Shown here: piece after piece, positions 42,817 to 56,485 of the stretch
Layout of the letters: each line of letters starts with the position of its first letter
How positions within the stretch are numbered: position 1 is the stretch's first letter
Made by a program: the position numbers and the translations under genes
Assembly: GCF_024449095.1 (NCBI RefSeq)
Contig: NZ_CP024627.1
Span: forward strand, 3,240,712-3,304,711
Reading direction: 5' to 3'
Source of the DNA: Vibrio coralliilyticus
Lineage (GTDB): Bacteria; Pseudomonadota; Gammaproteobacteria; Enterobacterales; Vibrionaceae
Length of the DNA stretch: 64,000 nucleotides
Notes under the pieces: model-generated
Told to the model about the DNA's origin: nothing
What the model saw: only the letters and a program-made list of their open reading frames with translations
Databases searched by the model: none

Positions 42817-43557
42817 GTGACCTATCGTTATTTCTGGCTGGCAACACTTCTGCTCCTTACTGGTTGTAGTGACTACCAATGGGGCTGGTATGTGCTCGAT
42901 CCAGCGACAGAGCAAGGCCAAACCAATCTGAAGTTTCTCAGTGCAGGGTTTTACGACACGATCACGATTTCTTTGTTGAGCATGGTTCTCGCCATGTTAA
43001 TAGGCTTGATGGTTGCTCTGCCCTCATTATCGAGCTCAACATGGCTAAATGGCTTTAACCGGGTTTATGTTGAAGTGATTCGCTCAATTCCTGTGCTTGT
43101 TCTGCTGCTGTGGGTCTACTACGGCCTACCAACACTATTGGACATCTCCCTCGATCACTTCTGGGCAGGTGTCATCGCTCTTACCATTGCCGAAAGTGCT
43201 TTTATGGCGGAAGTGTTCCGTGGCGGTATTAAATCTATTACCAAAGGACAGCATGAAGCAGCTGAGTCACTTGGCCTGAACTATTGGCAAAAGATGCGCT
43301 TAGTGATCCTTCCACAAGCATTTAGGCAAATCCTACCACCGCTCGGCAACCAATTTGTCTATATCCTAAAAATGAGTTCACTGGTCAGTGTGATTGGCTT
43401 GAGTGACTTAACAAGGCGGGCCAATGAGTTGGTAGTTAATGAGTACTTACCACTCGAGATCTATACCTTCTTGGTGCTGGAATATCTGGTATTGATTCTA
43501 CTGGTATCACAAGCTGTCCGGTGGTTGGAGCAACGAATAGCGATCCCAAGTAACTGA
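42817..43557 (+). CDS. Amino-acid ABC transporter permease with N-terminal lipobox-like sequence
   Basis: 246 residues from a GTG with AGGAT upstream. It is a HisM/GlnP-type inner-membrane permease: the FYDTITISLLSMVLAMLIGL helix, VLVLLLWVYYGLP, and the EAA loop EAAESLGLNYWQKMRLVILPQAFRQILPP. Unusually, the N-terminus reads LLLLTGCSDYQWGW, a lipoprotein signal (LTGC) ahead of the first permease helix. Whether it is lipidated is unknown. It pairs with the divergent binding protein. The ATPase must come from elsewhere, perhaps the polar amino-acid ATPase at 61479-62216 (inference). Confidence 0.88.
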   Translation: MTYRYFWLATLLLLTGCSDYQWGWYVLDPATEQGQTNLKFLSAGFYDTITISLLSMVLAMLIGLMVALPSLSSSTWLNGFNRVYVEVIRSIPVLVLLLWVYYGLPTLLDISLDHFWAGVIALTIAESAFMAEVFRGGIKSITKGQHEAAESLGLNYWQKMRLVILPQAFRQILPPLGNQFVYILKMSSLVSVIGLSDLTRRANELVVNEYLPLEIYTFLVLEYLVLILLVSQAVRWLEQRIAIPSN

Positions 43558-43561
43558 ATAC

Positions 43562-43584
43562 AAAAACGCCGCCCTAAGGCGGCG
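43562..43584 (-). terminator. Terminator of glmU
   Basis: CGCCGCC-CTAA-GGCGGCG has a 7-bp GC stem with a run of A on its left (T on the minus strand). It ends the glmU transcript and sits between convergent genes. Confidence 0.85.
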
Positions 43585-43603
43585 ATCCTTTAATTACTTC
43601 GGA

Positions 43604-44965
43604 CTACTTCTTCTTGACGGGACGCTGCCAGCCTGTGATTTTGCGCTCTTTCGCACGGGTAATCACTAACTCTCCTTCAGCGACATCTTTGGTTAATGTG
43701 GTTCCCGCTCCAACCGTCGCACCGTCAGCGATGCTTACTGGCGCCACTAGCTGGCTGTCAGAACCAACAAATACATCATTACCGATAACCGTCTTAAACT
43801 TATTTGCGCCATCATAGTTACAGGTGATCGTGCCTGCGCCGATGTTTGTACGTTGACCAATTTCCGCATCACCTAAATAGGTCAGGTGATTCGCTTTAGA
43901 ACCCTCGCCAATACGCGCATTCTTCACTTCAACGAAGTTGCCTACATGAGAGTCATTACGCATCTCTGCCCCCGGGCGTAAGCGAGTGAACGGGCCAACC
44001 GTACAGTCTTCACCCACCGTTGCACCTTCAATCACGCTGTAAGGACGAATGACGGAATTATCATCAATTTCACAGTCTTTTAGCACGCTACCTGTGCCAA
44101 TGATCACGTTATCACCTAAGGTGACTTTGCCTTCAATGATCACGTTGGTATCGATCTCACAATCCATTCCGCATTGCAGTTCACCACGTAGATCAAAACG
44201 AGCAGGATCACGTAGCATAACGCCTTGCTCTAACAGCTTTTTCGCTTGCATTGATTGGAAAGCACGCTCTAAGCGAGCGAGTTGAGCACGGTCGTTAACG
44301 CCTTCCACTTCAATCGGATTCACTGGATGCACAGCTTCTACAGCACGACCTTCGTCGTGAGCCGCAGCAATGACATCCGTCAGATAGTACTCACCTTGGG
44401 CATTATTGTTATTTAGACCAGATAGCCAGCGTTTCAGATCACCACCTGTCGCGACCATCACACCAGTATTGATCTCTTTAATCAGCTTCTGCTCTTCAGT
44501 CGCGTCTTTCTGTTCGACGATAGCTACTACAGGGCCATTCTTACGCACAATGCGTCCATACCCCATAGGGTTATCCAGAACCACGGTCAGTAACGCAATA
44601 CCACCAGTAGGCTGCGCATCCAATAGGCTTTCGATTGTCTCTTCTGAGATCAGTGGTACATCACCATAGAGCACTAAGATCTTTTCATCATCCTCAAATT
44701 GACAAGAGGCTTGATCCACAGCATGACCTGTACCTAATTGATCCGCCTGCAGCACCCAGTTGACTGACTCTTCCGCCAACTCTCTCTGCATCTGGTCGCC
44801 ACCATGGCCGTACACCAAATGAATATTTTGCGCACCTAAACTGGCACATGTATCAATCACATGCTTTGCCATAGGTTTGCCCGCCAAGGTATGCAGTACT
44901 TTGGGCTTGTTCGAGTACATGCGAGTCCCTTTACCCGCTGCGAGGATCACCGCGCTAAATTTCAT
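43604..44965 (-). CDS. glmU: Bifunctional GlcNAc-1-P uridyltransferase/acetyltransferase
   Basis: 453 residues. The N-terminal nucleotidyltransferase (about 1-230) has [24 protein letters not shown] and [11 protein letters not shown]. The C-terminal left-handed beta-helix (about 250-450) carries the acetyltransferase site, with [12 protein letters not shown] and [11 protein letters not shown]. It makes UDP-GlcNAc for peptidoglycan and LPS. As in other gammaproteobacteria it follows atpC, separated here by a terminator. Confidence 0.97.
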   Translation of the reverse strand: MKFSAVILAAGKGTRMYSNKPKVLHTLAGKPMAKHVIDTCASLGAQNIHLVYGHGGDQMQRELAEESVNWVLQADQLGTGHAVDQASCQFEDDEKILVLYGDVPLISEETIESLLDAQPTGGIALLTVVLDNPMGYGRIVRKNGPVVAIVEQKDATEEQKLIKEINTGVMVATGGDLKRWLSGLNNNNAQGEYYLTDVIAAAHDEGRAVEAVHPVNPIEVEGVNDRAQLARLERAFQSMQAKKLLEQGVMLRDPARFDLRGELQCGMDCEIDTNVIIEGKVTLGDNVIIGTGSVLKDCEIDDNSVIRPYSVIEGATVGEDCTVGPFTRLRPGAEMRNDSHVGNFVEVKNARIGEGSKANHLTYLGDAEIGQRTNIGAGTITCNYDGANKFKTVIGNDVFVGSDSQLVAPVSIADGATVGAGTTLTKDVAEGELVITRAKERKITGWQRPVKKK

Positions 44966-45066
44966 TCAGTAACCTTTAAATGTGCTGTTTTTAAACTGAG
45001 AGGTATTCTAGACACTTATCCAAGATTAGTTAATTGCTCTGGAAAAATTTCTATTAAAAATTAAGC

Positions 45067-45092
45067 AAAAAGGCGGTCATAAGACCGCCTTT
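45067..45092 (-). terminator. Terminator of the atp operon
   Basis: On the minus strand, AAAGGCGGTC-TTAT-GACCGCCTTTTTGC has a perfect 10-bp stem and T run, 27 bp past the atpC stop. It separates atp from glmU. Confidence 0.92.
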
Positions 45093-45118
45093 ATCATTTT
45101 TAAAACACCGTAATAGGA

Positions 45119-45541
45119 TTAACGGCGTTTCTTTGTCAGCTCGATAACACGTAGCTGAGCAATGGCTTTCGCCAGCTCACTGGCCGCTTGAGCGAAGTCC
45201 ATATCGCCGTGCTGATTCTGGATACTCTCCTCAGCGCGACGCTTGGCTTCTTCTGCCTTCGCTGCGTCTAGCTCTTCACCACGGATAGCAGTATCAGCCA
45301 GTACAGTCGCTGTACCTGGCTGAACTTCCACCATACCACCAGAAACATAAATGATTTCTTCGTGGCCGTGCTGTTTCACAATACGCACCATACCAGGCTT
45401 GATAGCGGTCAGTAACGGAGTGTGGCCGTGGAAAATACCCAGCTCACCTTCGCTACCGGTCACCTGAAACGTTTCAACGCGACCAGAGAAGATTTTCTTC
45501 TCAGCGCTTACTACGTCTAGGTGAAAGGTTATTGGTGCCAT
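45119..45541 (-). CDS. atpC: ATP synthase epsilon subunit
   Basis: 140 residues. The N-terminal beta sandwich (about 1-85; [43 protein letters not shown]) and the C-terminal helical hairpin (about 88-140; [18 protein letters not shown]) are both present. It is part of the F1 central stalk and regulates ATPase activity. It is the last atp gene, 18 bp after atpD. Confidence 0.97.
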   Translation of the reverse strand: MAPITFHLDVVSAEKKIFSGRVETFQVTGSEGELGIFHGHTPLLTAIKPGMVRIVKQHGHEEIIYVSGGMVEVQPGTATVLADTAIRGEELDAAKAEEAKRRAEESIQNQHGDMDFAQAASELAKAIAQLRVIELTKKRR

Positions 45542-45559
45542 ATCGCCTCCTAGTTAGCC

Positions 45560-46978
<1,419 letters not shown>

Positions 46979-46998
46979 CTATTTCGTTTTACCTAAGC

Positions 46999-47865
46999 TT
47001 AAACCGCTGCAGCACCACCAACGATTTCCGATAGTTCTTGTGTAATCGCAGCCTGACGGGCTTTGTTATACACAAGCTCTAGATCTTCAATCAAGTTGGT
47101 CGCATTATCAGTTGCAGCTTTCATCGCAATCATTCGAGCCGCTTGCTCACAAGCAAGGTTCTCAACCACACCTTGGTACACCTGAGACTCTACGTAGCGC
47201 ACTAACAGTGCATCAAGCAGAGGTTGTGGCTCAGGTTCATAGATGTAGTCCCATGAATGCTCTCGCTGCATCTCTTCGCTGTCCGATTTAGGCAAAGGTA
47301 GCAATTGATCGATCGTTGGTTGCTGAACCATAGTGTTAACAAACTTGTTGAACACTACATACAGACGGTCCAGTTCACCTTCATCGTATTTCTTCAGCAT
47401 TACGCTTACAGAACCGATTAGGTCTTCAAGGCTAGGGCTATCGCCCAGACCAGAAACCTGCGCAGCGACTTTAGCGCCACTGTTGTTGAAAAAGGCTGTT
47501 GCTTTCGAACCGACGACTGCCAGTTCAACCTCAGCACCTTTCTCTTTCCAAGCTTGCATGTCTGTTACAGCTTTCTTGAACACGTTAATGTTCAAGCCGC
47601 CACACAAGCCGCGGTCTGTAGAAACGATGATGTAACCAACTCGCTTCGCTTCACGCTCTTCTAGGTACGGATGACGGTACTCTAAATTCGCGTTTGCCAC
47701 GTGACCGATCACTTTACGCATTGTTTCAGCGTATGGACGAGAAGCTTCCATTGCATCTTGAGAACGACGCATTTTTGAAGCTGCTACCATTTCCATCGCT
47801 TTCGTAATTTTCTGAGTGCTTTTCACACTACCGATTTTATTACGTATCTCTTTTGCGCCGGCCAT
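46999..47865 (-). CDS. atpG: ATP synthase gamma subunit
   Basis: 288 residues. The N-terminal helix [28 protein letters not shown] and the C-terminal [16 protein letters not shown] form the coiled-coil rotor shaft; [11 protein letters not shown] marks the central domain. It transmits rotation between F0 and F1. It is the normal length (E. coli 287). Confidence 0.97.
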   Translation of the reverse strand: MAGAKEIRNKIGSVKSTQKITKAMEMVAASKMRRSQDAMEASRPYAETMRKVIGHVANANLEYRHPYLEEREAKRVGYIIVSTDRGLCGGLNINVFKKAVTDMQAWKEKGAEVELAVVGSKATAFFNNSGAKVAAQVSGLGDSPSLEDLIGSVSVMLKKYDEGELDRLYVVFNKFVNTMVQQPTIDQLLPLPKSDSEEMQREHSWDYIYEPEPQPLLDALLVRYVESQVYQGVVENLACEQAARMIAMKAATDNATNLIEDLELVYNKARQAAITQELSEIVGGAAAV

Positions 47866-47907
47866 CGTTACTCTCCATTAGTTGGTGGCATTACTGCCAC
47901 CGACCTA

Positions 47908-49449
47908 TTACCAAGTTTGGGTTGCCACGAAATCATCAACCAGCTTCTTAAGCTGAGCTTCGATTTCATCGTTGTACGCACCCGTCTTGTCGATCTCAGA
48001 CGCTAGTTCAGCGTATTGACCGCGAGCATACGATAGTAGAGCCGCTTCGAAATCTAGCAGTTTGCTTAGTTCAACATCTGCTAAATAGCCGCGCTCTGCC
48101 GCGAAGATCACTAGTGCTTGGTCAAAAACAGACATTGGAGCGTACTGCTTCTGCTTCATTAGTTCTGTTACTTTCTGACCATGGTCTAGCTGTTTCTTCG
48201 TTGCTTCATCAAGATCAGACGAGAACTGAGCAAATGCTGCAAGTTCACGGTACTGAGCAAGAGCAGTACGAATACCGCCAGAGAGCTTCTTGATGATTTT
48301 CGTCTGAGCTGAACCACCTACACGTGATACCGAGATACCTGGGTCAACCGCTGGACGAACACCTGCGTTGAATAGCTCAGTTTGTAGGAAGATCTGACCA
48401 TCGGTAATCGAGATTACGTTAGTCGGTACGAATGCTGAAACGTCACCAGCTTGAGTTTCGATGATAGGAAGAGCAGTCAAAGAGCCCGTCTTACCTTTCA
48501 CTTCACCATTAGTGAACTTCTCTACGTATTCTGCATTTACACGAGCAGCACGCTCTAGTAGACGCGAGTGAAGGTAGAAAACATCACCAGGGAATGCCTC
48601 ACGGCCAGGTGGACGTTTTAGTAGTAGAGAGATCTGACGGTAAGCTACTGCCTGTTTAGATAGATCATCATAAACAATCAGTGCGTCTTCGCCGCGATCA
48701 CGGAAGTATTCACCCATCGCACAACCTGCGTATGGCGCTAAGTATTGTAGCGCTGCAGATTCAGAAGCTGACGCAACAACAACAATAGTGTTAGCTAGCG
48801 CGCCATGTTCTTCCAGTTTGCGTACTACGTTAGCAATAGTCGATGCTTTCTGACCGATAGCTACGTAGATAGAGAAAATACCAGAGTTTTTCTGGTTAAT
48901 GATTGCATCGATCGCCATCGCTGTTTTACCAGTCTGGCGGTCACCGATCACAAGCTCACGCTGACCACGACCGATTGGGATCATTGAGTCAACAGATTTG
49001 TAACCAGTTTGCACAGGCTGATCAACCGACTGACGGTCGATTACACCCGGTGCAATCACTTCTACAGGTGAAGTCAGTTTGGCTTCAATAGGACCTTTAC
49101 CATCAATAGGTTCACCTAGCGTGTTTACTACGCGACCTAGTAGTTCTGGACCAACTGGTACTTCAAGAATACGACCTGTACCTGTAACTTTCATGCCTTC
49201 CTTAAGGTCAGCATATGGGCCCATTACAACTGCACCAACCGAGTCACGCTCAAGGTTAAGTGCTAGTGCATAACGGCCACCCGGTAATTCAATCATTTCA
49301 CCTTGCATCACGTCCGCTAGGCCGTGGATGCGGATGATACCATCGCTTACCGATACGATAGTACCCTCATTGCGAGCTTCACTAACAACTTCGAAAGATT
49401 CGATACGCTGTTTGATTAGATCGCTGATTTCCGTGGAATTAAGTTGCAT
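47908..49449 (-). CDS. atpA: ATP synthase alpha subunit
   Basis: 513 residues from the ATG at 49447-49449 (MQLNSTEIS, the same start as E. coli). A longer in-frame reading to 49479 would run into the end of atpH. It has Walker A GDRQTGKT, the [10 protein letters not shown] strand, and the signature [17 protein letters not shown]. It is the non-catalytic nucleotide-binding subunit of F1. Confidence 0.98.
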   Translation of the reverse strand: MQLNSTEISDLIKQRIESFEVVSEARNEGTIVSVSDGIIRIHGLADVMQGEMIELPGGRYALALNLERDSVGAVVMGPYADLKEGMKVTGTGRILEVPVGPELLGRVVNTLGEPIDGKGPIEAKLTSPVEVIAPGVIDRQSVDQPVQTGYKSVDSMIPIGRGQRELVIGDRQTGKTAMAIDAIINQKNSGIFSIYVAIGQKASTIANVVRKLEEHGALANTIVVVASASESAALQYLAPYAGCAMGEYFRDRGEDALIVYDDLSKQAVAYRQISLLLKRPPGREAFPGDVFYLHSRLLERAARVNAEYVEKFTNGEVKGKTGSLTALPIIETQAGDVSAFVPTNVISITDGQIFLQTELFNAGVRPAVDPGISVSRVGGSAQTKIIKKLSGGIRTALAQYRELAAFAQFSSDLDEATKKQLDHGQKVTELMKQKQYAPMSVFDQALVIFAAERGYLADVELSKLLDFEAALLSYARGQYAELASEIDKTGAYNDEIEAQLKKLVDDFVATQTW

Positions 49450-49462
49450 GCTCCAATCCCCA

Positions 49463-49996
49463 TTAAGACTGCAATGCATCGCTCAGGCGGTTCAAACGTC
49501 CACGCGCTGAGTCATCGATGACTAAGTCTCCGGCTCGAATAATCACCCCACCAAGTAGGGCCTCATCTACACTGCAATTCAGCTTAACTTTGCGCTCAAG
49601 ACGCTGCTCAAGTTTGCTGCTGATACCTGCAAGCTGTTCATCAGAAAGGTCAGTAGCGGAAATCACTTCCACATCCACTTCTTTCTCATGCTCTTTTTTC
49701 AGAGCAAAGAACTGTTCACAAACATCAGGAAGGGCCGCTAATCGACCATTCTCCGCCATTACCTTCAGAAGGTTTTGGCCATGAGCATCAACTTGTTCGC
49801 CGCAAACTGCTACAAATACTTCTGCGAGTTTGTCCGCAGAAACTGACCCCGTTAAGAGTTCGTGCATTTGTTCGTTTTTAGCGACTTCAGCAGCAAAAGA
49901 AAGCATTTGACCCCATTGGTCCAACGCGCCTTTTTCTACTGCAAAGTCGAAGGCTGCTTTAGCATAGGGGCGTGCGATAGTAGTCAAATCAGACAT
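49463..49996 (-). CDS. atpH: ATP synthase delta subunit
   Basis: 177 residues. The N-terminal helical domain begins [20 protein letters not shown]. The C-terminal part has the family signature [24 protein letters not shown]. It links F1 to the peripheral stalk. It lies 14 bp after atpF and 13 bp before atpA. Confidence 0.97.
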   Translation of the reverse strand: MSDLTTIARPYAKAAFDFAVEKGALDQWGQMLSFAAEVAKNEQMHELLTGSVSADKLAEVFVAVCGEQVDAHGQNLLKVMAENGRLAALPDVCEQFFALKKEHEKEVDVEVISATDLSDEQLAGISSKLEQRLERKVKLNCSVDEALLGGVIIRAGDLVIDDSARGRLNRLSDALQS

Positions 49997-50010
49997 AGGC
50001 GCCCCCAGAC

Positions 50011-50481
50011 TTAAAGTTTTGCAGTAATGTTGTCGAGAATATCTTTGTGCGCATCTTTATCGATGGAACGCTCAATGATCTTCTCAGCACCAGCTACAGC
50101 CAGAGTTGCAACTTGTTTGCGCAGCTCATCGCGTGCACGGTTACGTTCAGCTTCAAGTTCTGCTTCTGCTTGCGATAGGATTTTCTGACGTTCAGTCTGA
50201 GCTTCCTCGCGAGCTTCATCTAGAATTTGAGCTTTGCGCTTATTCGCTTGCTCGATGATCTCAGTTGCTGTGCGCTTCGCTTCTTTCAACTGATCAGAAG
50301 CGTTGGCTTGTGCTAGATCCAAGTCTTTCGCAGCACGTTCAGCTGCCTGCAGACCGTCAGCAATTTTCTTCTGACGCTCTTCGATCGCTTGCATCAACGG
50401 TGGCCATACATACTTCATGCAGAACCACACAAACAGTGCAAACGAGATTGCTTGACCTAGCAGAGTTGCGTTTATATTCAC
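50011..50481 (-). CDS. atpF: ATP synthase b subunit
   Basis: 156 residues. One N-terminal membrane helix ([26 protein letters not shown]) is followed by a long charged coiled coil (about 30-140). It is the peripheral stalk, a dimer. It is the same length as E. coli AtpF. Confidence 0.97.
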   Translation of the reverse strand: MNINATLLGQAISFALFVWFCMKYVWPPLMQAIEERQKKIADGLQAAERAAKDLDLAQANASDQLKEAKRTATEIIEQANKRKAQILDEAREEAQTERQKILSQAEAELEAERNRARDELRKQVATLAVAGAEKIIERSIDKDAHKDILDNITAKL

Positions 50482-50553
50482 AACAGCTACCCCTTCTATT
50501 CGGACTTAGTGTTAATCAATAACAAGCTAATGCTTGTCGAAAGTTAAAAGCGA

Positions 50554-50856
<303 letters not shown>

Positions 50857-50865
50857 TTAAAAAAA

Positions 50866-51681
<816 letters not shown>

Positions 51682-51686
51682 TCATC

Positions 51687-52076
51687 CTATTTTTTGTTGT
51701 TAATGAATAGCACTGGCGCACAGATATTAATACCTAGAGCCAGCAAATAGGTTAGCTTAAGGGGAACAAGTTCCACCTGTATATACATGTAGGCAACGGA
51801 GAAAAGCGCCACCGTGATAAGGATTTTCAGTGCTTCACCGGCATAGAAAGAATTCGCGATCCGCTTTGCGGCGCGAGCTCCACCATACATGAAAGCAAAC
51901 AATGCGAACACCGCATTCGCAACAACAAAAATGCCGCCGCCAATCAGTGCTGAAAGCCCCCATTCAGCATTCACAGCCACTGCCATTCCTGCCGCCATTA
52001 ATGTAACCGCGCCGAACTGGATCATTAACAATCGCTTTGCAAGCTCTCGTCCTGGTCTAGCTAACGCAGCTACCAT
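51687..52076 (-). CDS. atpI: ATP synthase assembly protein AtpI
   Basis: 129 residues and four membrane helices, with ARPGRELAKRLLMIQFGAV at the N-terminus. AtpI assists c-ring assembly or Mg2+ supply and is not part of the final enzyme. It is the first gene of the atp operon, downstream of a good sigma-70 promoter. Confidence 0.93.
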   Translation of the reverse strand: MVAALARPGRELAKRLLMIQFGAVTLMAAGMAVAVNAEWGLSALIGGGIFVVANAVFALFAFMYGGARAAKRIANSFYAGEALKILITVALFSVAYMYIQVELVPLKLTYLLALGINICAPVLFINNKK

Positions 52077-52137
52077 GTATTCGTACCTCGAGTAAAATCC
52101 ACAGCGTTACTACCTCGGTGCTGGGAAATTGGCGAAA

Positions 52138-52165
52138 ATTATACGGTGAGTCCTATTGAATGCAA
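52138..52165 (-). promoter_or_regulatory. atp operon promoter
   Basis: On the minus strand, -35 TTGCAT and -10 TATAAT are separated by 16 bp, 62 bp ahead of atpI. The gap between parB and atpI (187 bp) offers no better candidate. Confidence 0.8.
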
Positions 52166-52240
52166 TTAAAACACCGCAAAAAGTTACAATTTTGTTTACA
52201 AACCGACAACTTCCGCACAAAAATTCGTTTTTTTACATAA

Positions 52241-52254
52241 TTGACGGAGATCAA
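52241..52254. promoter_or_regulatory. FNR-like site upstream of the atp promoter
   Basis: TTGAC-GGAG-ATCAA matches the FNR consensus TTGAT-N4-ATCAA with one mismatch, and is the core of a longer 8-bp inverted repeat ATAATTGA-CGGAGA-TCAATTAT. It is about 76 bp upstream of the -35, just after the parB stop. Its function is inference. Confidence 0.4.
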
Positions 52255-52263
52255 TTATCTCAT

Positions 52264-53145
52264 TTAGCTTTCGAGCTTGGCAATCAGTTGCTCTAATTTG
52301 TGAGGCTCATCAAGACTAATCGTCACTTTAGAAGCGCCATTCTTAGCTCGTACGATTGCCACTTTAGCACTGAGCATTTCACTCAATTTTTGTGACATTT
52401 GTTGTGCCTCCGTGTCTTGGGACTCATTTTTCTCTTCAGATTGCGGCTGGAGACACTTTTTCACTAGCTGCTCCGTCTGACGAACCGTCATACGCTTCTT
52501 CGCAACCAGCTCAGCCACTTCGACTTGTTGCTCACCTTCAAGCGCTAATAGTGCACGAGCATGCCCCATCTCAAGCATTTTTTCAGAAAGCAGATACTTT
52601 ACATCCATTTCAAGCTGATTGAGTCGCAGTAAGTTACTCACGGTAGCGCGCGACTTACCAATCACCTCAGCCACCTGTTGGTGAGTCAGAGAAAATTCCT
52701 CTTGAAGACGATCCAAAGCAACCGCTTCTTCGATCACATTCAGGTCTTCACGCTGGATATTTTCGATCAAAGCCATGGCAATCGCAGCACGATCCTCAAC
52801 ATTCTTGATCACGCAAGGTACCTGCTTCAGGCCCGCTTTACGAGCCGCACGCCAGCGGCGCTCACCAGCGATGATTTCAAACTTATCGTTTTCAACCTGG
52901 CGAACCACGATCGGCTGAATGATGCCCTGAGACTCGATTGACGCCGCTAGCTCTTCAAGCGCTTCGGGCTCCATATCTTTACGTGGCTGATAAACACCAG
53001 GTTTAAGACTGTTAATGCTTAAATCGGCCAGCTCCCCATCAGAAGAAAGCTCTTGGCTGTGTAATGCACTTTGCTGTTTTTCACGTGCAAGCGAGCTCGT
53101 CGAGAGCAGAGCATCAAGCCCTTTACCTAAACCACGTTTAGACAT
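52264..53145 (-). CDS. parB: Chromosome partition protein ParB
   Basis: 293 residues. The N-terminal ParA-interacting segment is KRGLGKGLDALLS; the CTPase clamp has GERRWR (94-99) and ENIQRED (128-134); the HTH is at about 153-174 (LTHQQVAEVIGKSRATVSNLLRL). A charged linker leads to the C-terminal dimerisation domain. It loads on parS, spreads as a CTP clamp and recruits SMC. Three matching parS sites lie in the window at 15.66, 18.79 and 22.47 kb. It is 23 bp after parA. Confidence 0.97.
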   Translation of the reverse strand: MSKRGLGKGLDALLSTSSLAREKQQSALHSQELSSDGELADLSINSLKPGVYQPRKDMEPEALEELAASIESQGIIQPIVVRQVENDKFEIIAGERRWRAARKAGLKQVPCVIKNVEDRAAIAMALIENIQREDLNVIEEAVALDRLQEEFSLTHQQVAEVIGKSRATVSNLLRLNQLEMDVKYLLSEKMLEMGHARALLALEGEQQVEVAELVAKKRMTVRQTEQLVKKCLQPQSEEKNESQDTEAQQMSQKLSEMLSAKVAIVRAKNGASKVTISLDEPHKLEQLIAKLES

Positions 53146-53168
53146 GAGACAAAATTCCTTTGGTTGGG

Positions 53169-53942
53169 TTATGCAGGGACTTCATCGCGGCGAAGCATTT
53201 CTCCAGCTAAAGCCAGATAGGCTTTTGCGCCTGCGGAGTATTTGTCATAGTACATGGCAGGTTTACCATGACTTGGCGCTTCGGCCAGACGAACATTACG
53301 AGGAATAACAGTGCGGTACACCTTGTTACCAAAGTGCTTTTTCAACTGATCGGAAACTTCATTGGATAAGCGGTTGCGAGGATCGTACATGGTTCGTAGT
53401 AAACCTTCGATTTTAAGGTTTTCATTCACCACCGCTGCCAACTTACTGATGGTATCCATCAATGCTGTTAAACCTTCCAGCGCAAAATACTCACACTGCA
53501 TAGGTACCAAGACCGAATCTGCTGCGGCCATGGCATTGATTGTAAGAAGGTTTAGAGATGGAGGGCAATCAATAAAGATGAAATCATAGTTATCGCGAAC
53601 TGCAGCCAAAGCATGTTTGAGGCGAACCTCACGCGCAAACACTTCCATTAGTTTAATTTCTGCCGCCGTGACATCACCGTTAGCTGCGATCAGGTCATAA
53701 TTTCCTGATGTTTTACGGCACACAACATCATCAAAAGCGACATCCTCAACCAGCAGTTCGTACGCTGTTGCATCTACCTGATACTTGTCGACCCCACTGG
53801 CCATAGTGGCATTGCCTTGCGGATCGAGGTCAATCACCAATACCTTACGCTTAGTCGCAGCCATAGACGCGGCTAAGTTGATGCACGTTGTTGTTTTACC
53901 AACTCCACCTTTCTGGTTGGCGATTGCTACGATTTTTCCCAC
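53169..53942 (-). CDS. parA: Chromosome partition ATPase ParA
   Basis: 257 residues. The deviant Walker A is KGGVGKTTT at 11-19, and the DLDPQGNAT and FIFIDCPPSL strands follow. There is no N-terminal HTH, as in chromosomal Soj-type ParA. ATP-bound dimers bind the nucleoid and are released by ParB to move the origin. It lies 14 bp after rsmG in the conserved mnmG-rsmG-parA-parB order. Confidence 0.97.
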   Translation of the reverse strand: MGKIVAIANQKGGVGKTTTCINLAASMAATKRKVLVIDLDPQGNATMASGVDKYQVDATAYELLVEDVAFDDVVCRKTSGNYDLIAANGDVTAAEIKLMEVFAREVRLKHALAAVRDNYDFIFIDCPPSLNLLTINAMAAADSVLVPMQCEYFALEGLTALMDTISKLAAVVNENLKIEGLLRTMYDPRNRLSNEVSDQLKKHFGNKVYRTVIPRNVRLAEAPSHGKPAMYYDKYSAGAKAYLALAGEMLRRDEVPA

Positions 53943-53956
53943 GATGAACCTCGCTT

Positions 53957-54589
53957 TTATTCCTTGCGGGATAAGATTACTAGATGACGCTCACCTTCCA
54001 ATTCAGGAACTTGCAAAGCTTTGATGTCGGTCACAGAACACCACTCTGGAAGCTGCTCAATCTCATCCTGTGGTAATTGGCCCTTCAGGGCCATAAAACA
54101 GCCTGTATGCGCTTTAGGTAAGTGATGACACCACTCGACCATGTCCACCATAGAGGCAAACGCCCGGCTTAACACGCCATCAAATTTGTCTTGTGGCTGA
54201 AACGCTTCAACACGGCTTTGAATCGGCGTGACATTGTCGATCTTAAGCTCGTGCAACACCTGTTTGATAAAACGAATGCGCTTGCCAAGGCTATCAAGCA
54301 AAGTAAATGCCATATCAGGGTTCATAATCGCCAGAGGAATGCCAGGTAAACCCGGACCAGTTCCGACATCAATAAAGCGTTGCCCTTGCAGATGTGGGCT
54401 GACCACTATGCTATCGAGAATGTGTTTCACCAGCATGTCACCGGGATCGCGAACGGAGGTCAAGTTATAGGCCTTGTTCCACTTGTTAAGCATTTCTACA
54501 TAGCCAACCAGCTGTTCTCGTTGATGTTCGGAGACGTCCAGCGAAGTTTGAGCGATCAAAGCGTCTAATTGTGTTCGTAAACCACTCAT
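53957..54589 (-). CDS. rsmG: 16S rRNA m7G527 methyltransferase
   Basis: 210 residues, Rossmann SAM enzyme: [15 protein letters not shown] is the SAM loop, and [14 protein letters not shown] is the GidB signature. It methylates N7 of G527. The start directly abuts the mnmG stop (0 bp), so the two are coupled. Confidence 0.97.
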   Translation of the reverse strand: MSGLRTQLDALIAQTSLDVSEHQREQLVGYVEMLNKWNKAYNLTSVRDPGDMLVKHILDSIVVSPHLQGQRFIDVGTGPGLPGIPLAIMNPDMAFTLLDSLGKRIRFIKQVLHELKIDNVTPIQSRVEAFQPQDKFDGVLSRAFASMVDMVEWCHHLPKAHTGCFMALKGQLPQDEIEQLPEWCSVTDIKALQVPELEGERHLVILSRKE

Positions 54590-56485
54590 TTATGCTTCCT
54601 CGCCTTTTTTCAACATGCCATGTTTTTTGAGGTGAACCAGCAGAATCGAAATCGCGGCAGGCGTGATACCTGAAATACGTGACGCAATACCAATTGACTC
54701 AGGTTTCGACTCATTCAATTTCGCTACCACTTCATTGGACAGCCCTTTCACATTGGTGTAATCCAGATCCACGGGCAACTGGGTATGTTCATGACGAAGC
54801 GACTTTTCAATCTCGTCTTGCTGACGTTTAATGTAGCCTTCGTATTTGACTTGAATTTCTACTTGCTCAGCCGCCTGTTGATCGTCCAGAGCAGGTGCAA
54901 ATGCGTCCAGTTCAGTTAGTTGGGAGTATGTCATTTCCGGACGGCGCAGCAGATCTTCACCACTTGCCTCACGGGCCATTGGCGTTTTGAGATGCTTATT
55001 CAGCTCATCAATACCCGCAGATTTAGGGTTCATCCACGTGTCTTGCAATCTTTGACGTTCTTTCGCCATGTTTTCGATCTTTTGATTAAAGCGAGCCCAG
55101 CGTAGATCATCAACTAATCCTAACTCGCGCGCTTTTTCTGTCAGACGAAGATCCGCATTATCCTCACGCAGCAGTAAGCGATACTCTGCACGAGACGTAA
55201 ACATGCGGTATGGCTCTTTTGTCCCCATTGTCGATAGGTCATCAATCAATACTCCCATGTAAGCTTGATCTCGACGTGGACTCCATCCATCTTTGTCCTG
55301 ACTATACAGGCTAGCATTCAAACCTGCCATCAGACCTTGCGCCGCGGCTTCTTCATAGCCTGTAGTTCCATTAATCTGGCCAGCAAAGAATAAACCACTA
55401 ATAAACTTCGTCTCGTAGGTCTGTTTTAAATCACGTGGATCAAAGAAATCATATTCAATGGCGTATCCTGGACGAACGATATGTGCGTTCTCAAAGCCTT
55501 TCATTGAACGAACGATTTGCACTTGAACATCAAACGGCAGGCTGGTTGAGATGCCATTTGGATAGAGCTCATGCGTGTTCAGTCCTTCAGGCTCGATAAA
55601 GATCTGATGGCTGTTCTTGTCGGCAAAACGCATCACTTTGTCTTCAATCGATGGGCAGTAACGTGGGCCAATTCCCTCGATCACACCGGCATACATAGGG
55701 CTACGATCTAAGTTTTTTCGGATCACTTCATGTGTTTGATCATTGGTATGAGTGATAAAACATGGGATCTGTTGTGGATGTTGATCCCTGTTGCCCATAA
55801 AAGAGAAAACTGGTGTTGGGTCATCACCGTGTTGAGCTTCAAGTACTGAAAAATCAACAGTACGTGCGTCAATACGCGGTGGCGTGCCCGTTTTTAGGCG
55901 ATCAACACGAAACGGTAATTCACGTAAACGATCCGCTAAAGCGATCGAAGGTGGATCACCTGCACGACCTCCAGAGGAACTTTCCATGCCTATATGGATT
56001 TTACCTCCAAGGAAGGTTCCTACGGTCAACACAACAGCTTTAGCATGAAAGCGCAGCCCCATTTGAGTGATCACACCAACCGCTTTGTTCTGCTCAACAA
56101 TCAAGTCATCTACAGATTGTTGGAATAGTGTTAGGTTCGGGGTATTTTCTAACGCCTCACGTACATAAGCTTTATAGAGTGCTCGATCAGCTTGAGCTCG
56201 TGTAGCACGAACAGCAGGCCCTTTAGATGCATTAAGAGTCCTAAACTGAATACCAGCGTGATCGATGGCTTGGGCCATTAAACCACCCATGGCATCCACT
56301 TCTTTGACTAAATGACCTTTACCGATCCCCCCAATTGCAGGGTTACATGACATCTGACCTAAAGTGTCGATGTTATGTGTCAGTAACAGTGTTTTTTGTC
56401 CTGTACGAGCTGATGCGAGTGCGGCTTCCGTTCCTGCATGTCCGCCACCAACAACAATGACGTCAAAGTTTTCGTGATAAAGCAT
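54590..56485 (-). CDS. mnmG: tRNA uridine-5-carboxymethylaminomethyl modification enzyme MnmG
   Basis: 631 residues from the ATG at 56483-56485, which has AGAGG 7 bases upstream. The FAD loop is [14 protein letters not shown]. GidA signatures are [24 protein letters not shown] and [14 protein letters not shown]. With MnmE it makes the cmnm5 group on wobble U34. It borders oriC and its transcription leads away from the origin. Confidence 0.97.
   Translation of the reverse strand: MLYHENFDVIVVGGGHAGTEAALASARTGQKTLLLTHNIDTLGQMSCNPAIGGIGKGHLVKEVDAMGGLMAQAIDHAGIQFRTLNASKGPAVRATRAQADRALYKAYVREALENTPNLTLFQQSVDDLIVEQNKAVGVITQMGLRFHAKAVVLTVGTFLGGKIHIGMESSSGGRAGDPPSIALADRLRELPFRVDRLKTGTPPRIDARTVDFSVLEAQHGDDPTPVFSFMGNRDQHPQQIPCFITHTNDQTHEVIRKNLDRSPMYAGVIEGIGPRYCPSIEDKVMRFADKNSHQIFIEPEGLNTHELYPNGISTSLPFDVQVQIVRSMKGFENAHIVRPGYAIEYDFFDPRDLKQTYETKFISGLFFAGQINGTTGYEEAAAQGLMAGLNASLYSQDKDGWSPRRDQAYMGVLIDDLSTMGTKEPYRMFTSRAEYRLLLREDNADLRLTEKARELGLVDDLRWARFNQKIENMAKERQRLQDTWMNPKSAGIDELNKHLKTPMAREASGEDLLRRPEMTYSQLTELDAFAPALDDQQAAEQVEIQVKYEGYIKRQQDEIEKSLRHEHTQLPVDLDYTNVKGLSNEVVAKLNESKPESIGIASRISGITPAAISILLVHLKKHGMLKKGEEA

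Noticed and set aside
49450..49479. N-terminal extension of atpA
   Set aside because: It runs into the end of atpH; the internal ATG gives the conserved MQLNSTEIS start.
53077..53092. TTTTTCACGTGCAAGC inside parB as a fourth parS
   Set aside because: It differs from the consensus at three or more conserved positions, including the palindromic arms.
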